Below, one piece after another: positions 1-8,631 of a stretch of DNA of 64,000 nt (positions are counted from its first letter, which is position 1; the number at the start of each line of letters is the position of its first letter). The translations under genes were made by a program, and so were the position numbers. The stretch comes from QKMZ01 sp012965515 (lineage in GTDB: Bacteria > Cyanobacteriota > Vampirovibrionia > Obscuribacterales > Obscuribacteraceae): assembly GCA_937879965.1 (NCBI GenBank), contig CALFMP010000027.1:1-64000 (forward strand). Direction: 5' to 3'. The notes below the pieces were generated by a model. That model saw only the letters and a list, made by a program, of their open reading frames with translations, was not told the origin of the DNA and searched no databases.

Positions 1-113
1 GCGTGGGGGCGCGTTGTACGCGCTCATTTTCTCGAGTTTGCGTGGGGGCGCGTTGTGGGGGCGCGTTGCACGCGCCCATTTTTAGGACGGGCGATGCATG
101 GCATCGCCCCTGC
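1..113. repeat. cluster of GC-rich palindromic repeats
   Basis: Several imperfect copies of two short palindromes lie side by side. One has the core GGGGGCGCGTTGCACGCGCC. The other has the core GGGCGATGCATGGCATCGCC. The same cores recur in many gaps of this window, so this is a dispersed REP-like family. No gene is visible in the first 232 bases. Further on (about 150-185) a 16-base stretch reading CGAAATCATCGACCTT is directly repeated. Confidence 0.75.
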
Positions 114-199
114 GTTTCGAAAATACCGACCTACCGAAAACACCGCCCCTGCGAAATCATCGACCTTTCGAAATCATCGACCTTACTTCCCAAAACTTT

Positions 200-216
200 C
201 GGAACGCACGGTTCCG
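200..216 (-). terminator. probable terminator of the minus-strand gene ending at 233
   Basis: A 6-bp perfect stem (CGGAAC/GTTCCG) with a 5-base loop. Read on the minus strand it is followed by AAAGTTTTG, a short T run. It lies just downstream of the minus-strand gene's stop. Confidence 0.5.
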
Positions 217-232
217 AGCAATGCTAGCCGTT

Positions 233-1612
233 TCAAGGACATGCGTCCGGCTCAATTTTCTTGGACAAACGCATGGTAATTTGATCGATATTCTCCGGTG
301 GAGTGGCGAGCTTGTTCGTCGCAGTGACGTTGCCATTCTGATCGACACGCACCAAAACGTTTCCATTCTCCGCACGCATTTCCATCGACTCTATCTTGCC
401 GTCCTTAACGGTGGCACCGATCGATACGCCATTGTCCTTCAGTTGTCGATTCACATCGCTAAGCATTTGAGCGGCGCTGCCGCGCTCTAAATTCTCCAGC
501 TGATTCATAAAACCAGCTATTTCTTTTCCATCGATTTGACCAGACAGAACTTGCTGACCAAGCTTATCGACTGCATCTCGCATCGGACCGCTTTCCATAT
601 TGGCACGATCTAAGAATTTGCTCCAACCTTCCTTATACTCATCCATTGAATAAGGCTTGTCGGAAAACTCCTTCACGCGCTCGGCTTCAGCCGCTTCCTT
701 CGCAGCTTTCTCTTGAGCTTCTTTAGCGCGCTGCTCAGCATCTGCCTTTGCTTTCTCTTCGGCAGCCTTTCTCTCTTCTTCTGTTTGTGGCGGTTGAACC
801 TCAGATCCGTTACCATCACTTCCCGAAGTGCCACCATCGCCATTGTGCTGAACATCGGCTCGCGGTGCAGGTCTTACGTCATCGCTTGCTTGACCTCCAC
901 CAGACACATCACGACTTGCGTACCGAAGTTGATCGTTCATGATGCCGGCAATTTCCGGGCGCCCCCCCCAGAAAGTCGCGACTGAATTGCCGATGTGATA
1001 CTTACCATCGGCACCAAGCTCAACTTTATATACGCCGGTAAACGCCAGGTCCGATTTACCATCTGCACCAAGACCGCGCCCTGCTTCTTCGCTGCGGCGC
1101 GCTACTTGTCCTAGTTCTGAATTCGGATCGAGTTTGTCGGTATCCGCATATATAAAGTCCGCTTTGCCGTTTTTCATATTCTGCTCAAGGGTGCCGAGAA
1201 GCTTCTCGGTGTCCTTGGCAGATTGAGAACCAAAAACGACTACCGCAGGAACGCCTCGTTCGTAGGCTGCTTTCAGGGATTCTTGCAGCTTTTCTTCTTC
1301 AGACTTCTCGGCAGCAGCCTCGCCTTCTTTGCCCTCACTTGTATCTGCGCTTTCTGCGGCAGCTTCTTCCCCAGAATCTACCTTCCCGTCTTTGTTCTTT
1401 TCATTGCCTGCGCCTTGAGCACCTTCCGGGGCACCACTCCTCGCCTTTTTAGCCTTCTCCGACCCCTGGACGCCAACGGTCGCATCGAACTGAGCCTTCT
1501 CGATCGCAGTTCCATATTTAAGTTCGCCGTCGGGTCCAAACCAAGTTTGATTAGCTTCGGGATTAATCGTGCCCTGGCTTATCTCTAAGTTGGGCAAAGA
1601 GCCTCTTGGCAC
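233..1612 (-). CDS. probable exported protein, main body of a gene interrupted by an in-frame TGA
   Basis: Product unknown. From a GTG at 1612 the frame gives 459 residues. The N-terminal third is acidic and Lys/Glu-rich. A segment near residues 118-165 (beginning VPAVVVFGSQ) resembles a thioredoxin-like beta-alpha-beta core but has no CxxC. A strongly charged Glu/Ala/Lys stretch around residues 280-325 is probably coiled coil. The C-terminus is mixed. The same frame continues upstream to an ATG at 1756 preceded by AGGA at good spacing, but a TGA at 1649-1651 interrupts it. That TGA lies in a run of Gly codons, and a single T-to-G change would restore GGA. The gene may therefore really be 233-1756, with a nonsense mutation or a base-call error. 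The GTG at 1612 has no clear ribosome-binding site of its own. Confidence 0.65.
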   Translation of the reverse strand: MPRGSLPNLEISQGTINPEANQTWFGPDGELKYGTAIEKAQFDATVGVQGSEKAKKARSGAPEGAQGAGNEKNKDGKVDSGEEAAAESADTSEGKEGEAAAEKSEEEKLQESLKAAYERGVPAVVVFGSQSAKDTEKLLGTLEQNMKNGKADFIYADTDKLDPNSELGQVARRSEEAGRGLGADGKSDLAFTGVYKVELGADGKYHIGNSVATFWGGRPEIAGIMNDQLRYASRDVSGGGQASDDVRPAPRADVQHNGDGGTSGSDGNGSEVQPPQTEEERKAAEEKAKADAEQRAKEAQEKAAKEAAEAERVKEFSDKPYSMDEYKEGWSKFLDRANMESGPMRDAVDKLGQQVLSGQIDGKEIAGFMNQLENLERGSAAQMLSDVNRQLKDNGVSIGATVKDGKIESMEMRAENGNVLVRVDQNGNVTATNKLATPPENIDQITMRLSKKIEPDACP

Positions 1613-1648
1613 TTCGGACCCGCCACCTGGCGGGCAGCTACCGCCACC

Positions 1649-1756
1649 TCAGCCACCGGAGAGATATCGCGCACCTTCCATCTCGAGTGGAGTGCGAGCT
1701 CTATAAGTATCACCGCCCGGTGCGGGCTGATCGTTGGCGCGAAAAGTTGAGGGCAT
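1649..1756 (-). pseudogene. 5' fragment of the interrupted gene (35 codons, ends at TGA)
   Basis: On the minus strand an ATG at 1756 with AGGA ten bases upstream opens a frame beginning MPSTFRANDQ and ending LSGG followed by TGA. Beyond the stop the same frame reads Gly-Gly-Gly-Ser and runs on into the 459-residue frame. The fragment supplies a normal start and ribosome-binding site that the downstream frame lacks. Confidence 0.5.
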
Positions 1757-2152
1757 TTCTTGTACGTCCTAGTAATAGTGCAACTGTAATTCGCGGATGT
1801 TGCACTTTTATTGCGCGGGCGCCTTGTTCAGCGTACAAAGACGATTTAATCTCAGCGCTAAAAACCAACAGTTTCCTCCAGTCCAACAAAAATTCCGGCA
1901 CCTGTGGATGTTTTACCTATGTCATCCAAATGTCAAATTGGTTTGATACGTTAACAGTGTCCAAACCTTCAGCGCATAGATTTGACGACCGCTCGATGAG
2001 CCGCGAGGCCGGGCGTCGCGTGGAATGGCGTTCTGGCTCCGAACAAAAAGCGGAGATTCGAAACCGCCTTTAACGTTCCCGAAACAACTAATCGATTAAA
2101 TACCAACACCCGAGACATTCCCCCGCTTTTAAAAACTCCAAGAGGCCGCCCG
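1757..2152. other. divergent intergenic region, no gene seen
   Basis: About 400 bases between divergent genes. Open frames across it have no coding character and no ribosome-binding sites. It presumably carries the two promoters; I could not fix a convincing -10/-35 pair. Confidence 0.4.
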
Positions 2153-2452
2153 ATGTTCCAACCCAAAGACATTTACTCAAGCAACAACGAAAGCTCCCAA
2201 ATCACGAGCAGCTTGAGTTTTGTCCCTCCGCGATCGCAGCAATACAACAGGTATTCTCTTGAAATAAACAAAGCAAATGCTGTGCGCTTGCAAGAACTCT
2301 TTGTAGAGAAAGACGACACAGGCAACATCATGGCAGCATCCTACGACTCCGGCGCGCAAGTGCGCCACCTCGATGGATACACGATAGTCAAATCGGCGAA
2401 CAACTCGCTGTGGATGGGCGATCGGTTCGGCAGCTGGCACCCTATCGACTAA
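2153..2452 (+). CDS. hypothetical protein (99 residues)
   Basis: I do not recognise this protein. It has no signal peptide, membrane segment or cysteine. The N-terminal third is Ser/Asn/Gln-rich and looks disordered. The C-terminal two thirds (from about residue 35) looks like a small beta domain, with a VEKDDTGNIMAA stretch that resembles the FKKDEEGNL repeats of the next gene. The upstream AAGAGG is only a weak ribosome-binding site. The gene is the first of a plus-strand run of small, probably surface-related proteins. Confidence 0.6.
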   Translation: MFQPKDIYSSNNESSQITSSLSFVPPRSQQYNRYSLEINKANAVRLQELFVEKDDTGNIMAASYDSGAQVRHLDGYTIVKSANNSLWMGDRFGSWHPID

Positions 2453-2484
2453 ATCCAAATTCCAATTTTAAGGAACACGCACCA

Positions 2485-2692
2485 TATGCGATGGCGCATT
2501 TCATGCGCCCGACAAAAAAATAACCAATTTTCGGGGATCATTCAATAGTGCTTCACTGCATTGCAGTGGGGCGCTTTTGGACATTATATAGGCGCTCCGG
2601 GTTCGCTTTGCTCACCCTCCGCGCGTCTCCTTTACTCGCTTCGGACGCCTCCTTTACTCGCTTCGTTTGGTCGACACATAGCGTCGCCCCTG
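2485..2692. repeat. intergenic repeats: palindromes and a 22-bp tandem duplication
   Basis: A short palindrome around ATGCGATGGCGCATTTCATG is followed by two 22-bp tandem units (2624-2645 and 2646-2667) sharing CTCCTTTACTCGCTTCG. A partial GACGC..GCGTCGCCCC palindrome then follows to 2692. The whole gap 2453-2956 has no convincing gene other than the downstream start region. Confidence 0.6.
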
Positions 2693-2956
2693 GCAAACAA
2701 GCCGGTCGTGTCAACTTCATGTCAGAAACGGATCGTAGATTGCATATACAGTCGAATTCCAGGCAGTTCAAACTTCATATGATTTAAGTTTGAAGTGCTT
2801 CAACCTAAGCATTTTGGTCTAGGAGGAAACGCCTCCTCACGCTCCTTAGTGCGAACATTCTTCCCAACCCCCAAGAACCAATGCATGGCAGCATCGGCAA
2901 CACCCCGCCGGGCTCGCTTCAAGCACGCTCGTCAAATCTACATAGAGGAAAATCCA

Positions 2957-3418
2957 ATGAAACACCAAGAATTCAATGAGAAGAAATGTGCACAGGGGTT
3001 GGCTTCCACTTCAGAAGATGCTATTGCGATGAGCAATCAAGTTGCCGACATGATGCGAGAGAAATGCCCGAGCAATATCAACGTCAACATCAATGTGTTC
3101 GGTCCGATGAAGGATGATATGGCATCTTCAGAAGGTGCGTCGAAGTCGAAGTTTATGGGCGGCAAACAATTAGAAGACTCAGCAATAACCTTCAAGAAAG
3201 ACGAAGAAGGAAATCTGATAAAAGTACTGGGCGATGGCGTTGAGTCCAAAAAAGGAAACTTTGATAAGGGCAGCTTCTGCGGTGAACTATCAATGAAGAA
3301 CGAACCAAGCTTGTTCAAGAAAGATGAGCACGGAAACCTTATGAAGGTCCAACGCGATGGCGGTTTGAAGTCACACTATCAATCGGCTGACTTAGAAATC
3401 CCTTTGATCTATCGCTAA
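2957..3418 (+). CDS. hypothetical protein with two internal FKKDE-G-NL repeats
   Basis: I do not recognise the family. The start at 2957 is chosen because GAGGAAAA lies at ideal distance; an earlier in-frame ATG at 2795 has no such site and its extension looks non-coding. The 153-residue product is hydrophilic, with no signal peptide. A motif of the form FKKDE(E/H)GNL(I/M)KV occurs twice, near residues 78-90 and 116-128, suggesting a short beta-hairpin repeat such as occurs in secreted matrix proteins. The middle contains an Asn/Val-rich stretch (NINVNINVFG). Confidence 0.6.
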   Translation: MKHQEFNEKKCAQGLASTSEDAIAMSNQVADMMREKCPSNINVNINVFGPMKDDMASSEGASKSKFMGGKQLEDSAITFKKDEEGNLIKVLGDGVESKKGNFDKGSFCGELSMKNEPSLFKKDEHGNLMKVQRDGGLKSHYQSADLEIPLIYR

Positions 3419-3537
3419 ACATTGGCGATTCTGATGGAAGCCGAAAAGTAAAAATTCGGCACATGCGATGCGCCGACTAACTTCTACCACGCGAATCAAT
3501 TGCGCCAGTTTTTCAGCACGCGCTGAAAGGAGCCTGT

Positions 3538-4317
3538 ATGAGTAAATTCAAGGACATTCAGGAAGATTGCGGTTCGCCACCCGCATCCAGTGATGCCTGG
3601 TCGTCGTTAGCTGCGATGAGTTATGCACAGCCTGCTGCACCCGGCTCCACATCAGAGCGAGTGATTACACAGATGCGCCAAATGCAAGATCAGGGTCTGC
3701 TTGGCGGACTGATGATTGAAACACTCAACCAAAGGTTTGACAGAATTGATCAAGCCGGCAATGGAAACGGTGTCATAGAACGCGGCGAACTTTCCAATTT
3801 CATTCAGAACCAGCGCAGACAACCGGAAGCAACCCGGGATCAACTTGCAGGAATGGGAGCACAACGCGCTCTCGACTACATGCAGGCGACCAATCGTGAG
3901 CAGATAACACGCGATGAAGTATACGCAGGGCTGAAAGATGGCTTGATGCCTGAGGCGCGTAGTACACAGGCGGCGGCGAAGCAATATGATGATCTCGTCG
4001 CGATGATGCGGAAAATAAATCCAGGTGGCATCGCAGACAATAATCAGATACAGGTGGGTGCACTGCGCGAAGCCGCTAATCAGCATCCGGAGTATTTCAA
4101 CAAGCAGCAACACTCTGCGATTGGAACGTTGCTCAATGACGCACCGGCACTAGCCAACAGTAATGGTTTCTTCAACAGAATTGCCAATTTCCTTTGGAAC
4201 GGCGATGAAGGTCGTTACCTTAGTCCGGAAAGTATCGCTTCCCGCAGTGAAGAGTTAGGAGCACCTTCACGCATTCGGCTGCCTATCAATGCGAGCTTCT
4301 CCAGGTCTTTGAAGTAA
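3538..4317 (+). CDS. EF-hand-like hypothetical protein
   Basis: The 259-residue product has a loop near residues 71-84 of the form D-x-x-G-N-G-N-G-V-I-x-x-x-E, typical of calcium-binding EF-hand or dockerin-type loops, though its first acidic position is shifted. The protein is otherwise helical and hydrophilic, rich in Gln, Ala and Arg, with no signal peptide or membrane segment. The start has a strong AAAGGAG site. It lies between small unknown proteins and the two LysM proteins and may share their cell-surface role. That is inference; function is unknown. Confidence 0.6.
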   Translation: MSKFKDIQEDCGSPPASSDAWSSLAAMSYAQPAAPGSTSERVITQMRQMQDQGLLGGLMIETLNQRFDRIDQAGNGNGVIERGELSNFIQNQRRQPEATRDQLAGMGAQRALDYMQATNREQITRDEVYAGLKDGLMPEARSTQAAAKQYDDLVAMMRKINPGGIADNNQIQVGALREAANQHPEYFNKQQHSAIGTLLNDAPALANSNGFFNRIANFLWNGDEGRYLSPESIASRSEELGAPSRIRLPINASFSRSLK

Positions 4318-4343
4318 AGTTTCTCACCGACAACCCAGACACC

Positions 4344-4385
4344 AGGGGCGAAGAGGGGAGATGGTTCCAAACACCATCGCTCCTC
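4344..4385 (+). terminator. possible terminator after the EF-hand-like gene
   Basis: A GA-rich arm (GAGGGGAGATGGT) is complementary, with small bulges, to ACCATCGCTCCTC across a short loop. The T run that follows is weak. Confidence 0.35.
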
Positions 4386-4427
4386 TCTGTCCTTTGAACT
4401 ACAACTCAAATGAAACCGTTCTGCTCC

Positions 4428-4449
4428 CATGTCAAGTTGGTGGCAACTT
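4428..4449 (+). promoter_or_regulatory. conserved leader motif of the first LysM paralogue
   Basis: A 22-base block starting CATGTCA and ending TTGGTGGCAACTT lies 147 bases before the ATG at 4575. It contains a TCAAGTT/AACTTGA inverted repeat. A near-identical block lies 152 bases before the second LysM gene, and a further TAATCT..ATCGAAA match follows both. The block is probably part of the promoter or the 5' untranslated region. Confidence 0.5.
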
Positions 4450-4574
4450 GAGACGTTAATCTTTAGACATCGAAATTCCTTTCTTCCCTCACCCACGCAG
4501 CGCATCGCAAGCATCGAGCATCGAATGCTTCGATTGCGAGTGCTAACTGCACGTTCCTAATAGGAGTATCTATT

Positions 4575-5678
4575 ATGCCTCCCGAACAACCTCTCGAAAA
4601 TGTTGCCCGACGCCTCGAAAACACCCGCCAAGGACAAGACTTCTCAAGCGTAACCGAAGAGCTGCAACGAATTCAAAGAGAAAATCCACGTGCATTTTCA
4701 CAGAATTTGCGAAACCTGAATGAGCGTGTCGACATGCGCGCATTGGGCTTTCCTGATAATCTCGACTTCGAAATTACCGGTCTGGGACAAGGCGGTCGAG
4801 TCCTCACGAGAAATCCTGATGGCCGTCGAATCGAAAGAGATGGTCGCACTTTCGAACCTGTCTCGGAACAAGCACCGCGCGAGTTCCGTCCGCAGCCGGA
4901 CGGCACTGGCAGATACACTGTTAGACAAGGCGACACACTTTGGGACATCTCGAGAGAGCGGATGGCGGCGCAACTTGGTCGCACCCCTACTCCGCAAGAA
5001 ATAACTGGTGACTACAGAAATCTGGCTCGCCTCAATGGCATTCAAGATCCTAATAGAATTCGTCCGGGTCAAGAAATTCGCGTACCACGTCCTGGCGAAC
5101 GCCCACCCGAAGCTCGGCCGGCGGCAGCACCGGCAGAACAAGTTCAGCCGCTCAGGCAAGCTGACCTCCAACGTCAAGCTCAAGAATTACCACGTAATGT
5201 CAGCCATCCGTTAATCGTTCCTGGTCTCAACAGCGAGCCTGGATTGGCACGGCAGGAAACTATAAGAAGAACGGGTTCTGGTCGCGACAACACAACGAGC
5301 GGTCTGCCCGAAGAACGGATCAATCCATCATCAGTACGTCAAACACAATTGCCGGACGGCTCCACAAGACAGCAGTATGAAGTAACAGTCGGCGGCAATG
5401 GTTTCCCGCCTTCCAACGTAGAGCGAGTTCTCGATAGACAAGGCAACGTCATCCGCTCGCAAGTGACTTATCCTGAGCAAGTCAATCCGATCCGCGTTCA
5501 AGTACCGGCATCAGCCGGCGGACGCAACGATGTCTACATCGAAGCACCACGCACTGCAACAACCACGCGCGGTCAAGACGGCAACTATACAACTGAAATA
5601 GTTGAACAGAACGGGCGCCGTCACACATTCCGCACGGATGGAAGATCAGGCAGACTGACACACTACGAAGCTCGCTAG
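4575..5678 (+). CDS. LysM-domain protein, paralogue 1
   Basis: The 367-residue product carries one LysM-type peptidoglycan/glycan-binding domain near residues 113-172, starting RYTVRQGDTLWDIS and ending IRPGQEIRVP. An insertion makes it longer than the usual 45-50 residues. The N-terminal domain (residues 1-100, with RVDMRALGF) is shared with the next gene. The C-terminal third is a basic, beta-rich repeat region (R-x-G-x-x-T-x-Y type) also shared. No signal peptide is evident, so export would need another route. The start has AGGAG at good spacing. The pair looks like a tandem duplication that included its leader. Confidence 0.8.
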   Translation: MPPEQPLENVARRLENTRQGQDFSSVTEELQRIQRENPRAFSQNLRNLNERVDMRALGFPDNLDFEITGLGQGGRVLTRNPDGRRIERDGRTFEPVSEQAPREFRPQPDGTGRYTVRQGDTLWDISRERMAAQLGRTPTPQEITGDYRNLARLNGIQDPNRIRPGQEIRVPRPGERPPEARPAAAPAEQVQPLRQADLQRQAQELPRNVSHPLIVPGLNSEPGLARQETIRRTGSGRDNTTSGLPEERINPSSVRQTQLPDGSTRQQYEVTVGGNGFPPSNVERVLDRQGNVIRSQVTYPEQVNPIRVQVPASAGGRNDVYIEAPRTATTTRGQDGNYTTEIVEQNGRRHTFRTDGRSGRLTHYEAR

Positions 5679-5713
5679 ACAGTCACAAAGAATCGCTGGG
5701 TGCGGCTTTCGGT

Positions 5714-5735
5714 CATGTCATCTTGGTGGCAACTA
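5714..5735 (+). promoter_or_regulatory. conserved leader motif of the second LysM paralogue
   Basis: A 22-base block starting CATGTCA and ending TTGGTGGCAACTA matches the block before the first LysM gene at about 19 positions. It sits at nearly the same distance (152 bases) from its start codon. Confidence 0.5.
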
Positions 5736-5865
5736 ACGATGATAATCTCGTAATCGAAAGCACTTCTCCCAGCGATTCAAGCGAACATCCAGGTTGTTCG
5801 CTGATATCACTCAGCCCCAAACTCATAAACGCCAACAGGCACGCTACTTACCAGGAGAGAGACCC

Positions 5866-6915
5866 ATGCGAAACCAAGAAGTGGACAGAGTTGCAACAGC
5901 GCTCGAAAGAACAGATGGTCGAGACATCAGCGCCATCACGAGACAAGTAGAAGACTTGCAACGCAATCCGGCATCCTGGGCGCGCGAACGGCAGGCAATC
6001 AACGATCGTGTTGATATGCGTCGGCTCGGTTTTGCCGGCAACGACGACATTCAAATCGTAGGCGCAAGTGCGGGTCAACTTATCACTCGCAGCTCAGACG
6101 GTCGCACGGAGCATGTACGTGACGGCAGAACCGGCACAGTTGTAAGTGAGCGTCGCATGCCAGAGGGACGTGTGACACCAAACGGTGATCGCGATTTTAG
6201 AGATCAAGGCGACGGATCCACACGCTATACAATCCGCCCTGGAGACACGCTTTCTCACATCGCGCGTCAACGCCTGAGAGCTGAGACTGGCTCTGAGCCT
6301 TCGCTTCGCGATATTCACGAACAAGTGAGAGCGATCGGTCAAGCGAACAGACTGCGCGATACCAACAACGTGCGCGTAGGCACTGAGATAACCATCCCAT
6401 CTATTCGTGACCGCGCACGTCCTGAAGCATCCCGCGGTGTTGCCGACAACAATCCGGGACTAAGTCCAAGCGCTGAAAACTATCACCCCATGCGTTTGCC
6501 CGGTCAGGTTGAACCCGGTCGCGAGAACGGAGCACGCTGGAGAGAAGGTGAAAGAACAAACGACCACACTGCGCCTGCCGGTGAGCGCAACGTTCGCACT
6601 TACGAAGCACCAGTCAGAAATGGAACTTACTTGTTCAGCAGCCCGCCTACTGCGCAAGTGTTGCAAGAGACGGATCGCAGAACCGGTGAAATCGTTCGCT
6701 CCAACGTTCGCTACAGCGGCGACGGAATAGACATGAGTGTCCGCGACCAATACGGAACGAGACAATTGGAGGGCGTGCGTTCGGCCGAAACAGTCATGGA
6801 CCCTCGCACGGGCAGTTACTCAACCACAATTACCACCCGTGATGGCAATAGCCATGTAATTGCCACCGACAGATCAGGCAGAGTCACCGGTTGGGTCACT
6901 CGCCGCCAAGGATAG
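5866..6915 (+). CDS. LysM-domain protein, paralogue 2
   Basis: The 349-residue product is a paralogue of the preceding gene. It has the same N-terminal domain (INDRVDMRRLGF), a LysM domain around residues 115-185 (RYTIRPGDTLSHIA through VGTEITIPS), and a similar C-terminal region ending with a beta-rich stretch. The start at 5866 is chosen over one at 5794 because CAGGAGAGAG lies directly upstream. No signal peptide is visible. It is probably a cell-wall-binding protein co-evolved with its neighbour; enzymatic activity is not apparent. Confidence 0.8.
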   Translation: MRNQEVDRVATALERTDGRDISAITRQVEDLQRNPASWARERQAINDRVDMRRLGFAGNDDIQIVGASAGQLITRSSDGRTEHVRDGRTGTVVSERRMPEGRVTPNGDRDFRDQGDGSTRYTIRPGDTLSHIARQRLRAETGSEPSLRDIHEQVRAIGQANRLRDTNNVRVGTEITIPSIRDRARPEASRGVADNNPGLSPSAENYHPMRLPGQVEPGRENGARWREGERTNDHTAPAGERNVRTYEAPVRNGTYLFSSPPTAQVLQETDRRTGEIVRSNVRYSGDGIDMSVRDQYGTRQLEGVRSAETVMDPRTGSYSTTITTRDGNSHVIATDRSGRVTGWVTRRQG

Positions 6916-6968
6916 ACACTGACACGAAGGAACCGTGTCAAACAATTTCGAAGTGTAAGCAAGGGACG

Positions 6969-6999
6969 CTGGGGTCGGAGCCCTCTCCGACCCCAGTTT
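6969..6999 (+). terminator. strong intrinsic terminator after the LysM genes
   Basis: A perfect 12-bp stem (CTGGGGTCGGAG / CTCCGACCCCAG) with a four-base loop CCCT, followed by TTTC. Confidence 0.75.
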
Positions 7000-7224
7000 C
7001 AATAACCAACATCCAGCCGCACCTAAACTGCAAGCACTGCAAATAATTTTCACGGAAAGAAAGGGAGCACGGCCGTCGCGAACAAGCGACGGCTTTGCTG
7101 TTTGTTCTAACCGGTAATCTCCCTTTCTCTACAGGTTCAATAAAGCGAAAGACGCTGCGCGTAGCCCGAAACGATTCGGACAGCACAGGTTGTGAAACAT
7201 AGTCTGGAACTGCGTCTTCGGACT

Positions 7225-7275
7225 TGTAGGGGCGATGCCATGCATCGCCCTGGCGACGCATGGCGTCGCCCTACA
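7225..7275. repeat. paired palindromic repeat
   Basis: Two adjacent palindromes, one of GGGCGATGCCATGCATCGCCC type and one of GGCGACGCATGGCGTCGCC type, are enclosed by TGTAGGG and CCCTACA. Together they form one larger inverted repeat. Confidence 0.75.
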
Positions 7276-7367
7276 GACTTCTGGATTGAACACCTGTGTA
7301 GTCCATAGTTACGAAGCACAACGCTCTACTAACACTTACAGTAACAATGGCAACTAGAAAATTAGCG

Positions 7368-7406
7368 GTCGAAGGCCGGAGCAATGAGAGCGCTCCGGCC
7401 TTCGAC
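7368..7406 (-). terminator. terminator of the Bat-like operon
   Basis: A perfect 15-bp stem (GTCGAAGGCCGGAGC and its complement) with a nine-base loop, just beyond the last minus-strand gene. On the minus strand it is followed by GCTAATTTTC. Confidence 0.7.
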
Positions 7407-7416
7407 TTCGGAAAAT

Positions 7417-8631
7417 TCAGGGACGTGGGATGATCAGCGCCAACTTCCGCTGAAACGCCCGAACATCAACATGCTCGACAGCTCCTCTTTCGAAGAGCAC
7501 GTCATCGCACGTGCGCAACACATCCAGAATTTCGGCGATGTGGGGGTGATTGCCAATGCGCGACTGGACCTCAGAGGTCGTTGCGGATTGCACACCAAAA
7601 TACACACGCACCGCGTGCGCAATGCGCCTGACGTTCCCCTTTGTGTAACCATCATTCTCCCTTGCTGCCGCTCTGACGGTATCGAGAACCAGCCATGCCA
7701 CTTCTTCCCTGGAAGGCTTGCGCCCTGGACGATGGCGATTGATCCATCGCACCACAACGTAGCCTGGCATAAAGAGCATCGAAAAGATCCCCAGTATGAC
7801 CAGCCAGAGAGTTGGCCAGGGACGAACTTGCGGCACCGGTTCAAGAGCAGTGTCGCGAAACTGATCGCCGGCAACTGCCGTCTGCGACATGGTCACCCCG
7901 ACGAGCGGAGTCGACAAGACGCGCCAATCCGGAGAGGAGGTCGCCTGCCCTTGCGCATCACGAATGTTACCCATCGCGTAGCGCAAGTCCAACCGAAACA
8001 CCAAATACGGTGCCACAGACGCTGGAACAGAACTCTGCACAAGTAGCTCAATCTTGAGCAGAACGCTGCCGTTTTGCAGACTGCGGGCTTGCACATCGAC
8101 CGGTGCAGCGCCGGCGGGAAGGGCAAATGGCGCGACGAGGTCGAATTCCTGACCGTTGAATGTGATGGTCCCACGGCGCAGAGAATCGAGATCGATTAAG
8201 GTGGTCGGCTCGAAATTGAGCAGAACCCTCACGCGCATCGGGTCCATGATGCGATAACCGAAGTGGCGGTCGACCTCGACTCGCATCTGAATGCGCCCGC
8301 CCTCGCAAGTCTTCGTCGCGGAGCTAGTCGGGCGAGGTCTGGAACTATAGGTGCGCACCATAGCCTGAGCGAGGTCGCCGCAGTCACCCAACGCCACTCC
8401 GGGAACCAACTGCGGCGCTGTTGGCGGTGCTGGTATTCCTGGCGCCGGGCGAGATGCGGTAGTTGGAGCCGGTGCCTGAGCCGCAGCGGGAGGTGCCGCA
8501 GCAGGAGGGGCGAGTGCAGGTGGAACCACCTGCGCAGAGACTCGCGAGAAGACGGGCACCGCCGTTAGTATCACAGCGATGGTCAGTCCAGAGAGAACAT
8601 GGCGCAGAGATCGTTGCAAACGCTGGAACAT
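7417..8631 (-). CDS. exported Pro/Ala-rich membrane-anchored protein of the Bat-like operon
   Basis: The 404-residue product starts at the ATG overlapping the stop of the upstream VWA gene (TAATG), implying translational coupling. It has an N-terminal signal peptide or anchor (residues 10-33), a long Pro/Ala linker (about 35-80), a predicted extracytoplasmic beta-rich domain, then one membrane segment (PTLWLVILGIFSMLFM) and a cytoplasmic C-terminal domain of about 110 residues. This order recalls the BatD/DUF4381-like partners of VWA proteins in aerotolerance or methanol-dehydrogenase-regulator operons. Identity with any one family is not certain. It is the last gene of the operon and is followed by a strong terminator. 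Confidence 0.7.
   Translation of the reverse strand: MFQRLQRSLRHVLSGLTIAVILTAVPVFSRVSAQVVPPALAPPAAAPPAAAQAPAPTTASRPAPGIPAPPTAPQLVPGVALGDCGDLAQAMVRTYSSRPRPTSSATKTCEGGRIQMRVEVDRHFGYRIMDPMRVRVLLNFEPTTLIDLDSLRRGTITFNGQEFDLVAPFALPAGAAPVDVQARSLQNGSVLLKIELLVQSSVPASVAPYLVFRLDLRYAMGNIRDAQGQATSSPDWRVLSTPLVGVTMSQTAVAGDQFRDTALEPVPQVRPWPTLWLVILGIFSMLFMPGYVVVRWINRHRPGRKPSREEVAWLVLDTVRAAARENDGYTKGNVRRIAHAVRVYFGVQSATTSEVQSRIGNHPHIAEILDVLRTCDDVLFERGAVEHVDVRAFQRKLALIIPRP

Noticed and set aside
1606..2073. Plus-strand open frame of 155 residues in the 1.6-2.1 kb gap
   Set aside because: It overlaps the 5' end of the interrupted minus-strand gene, has no ribosome-binding site and a basic, shadow-like composition.
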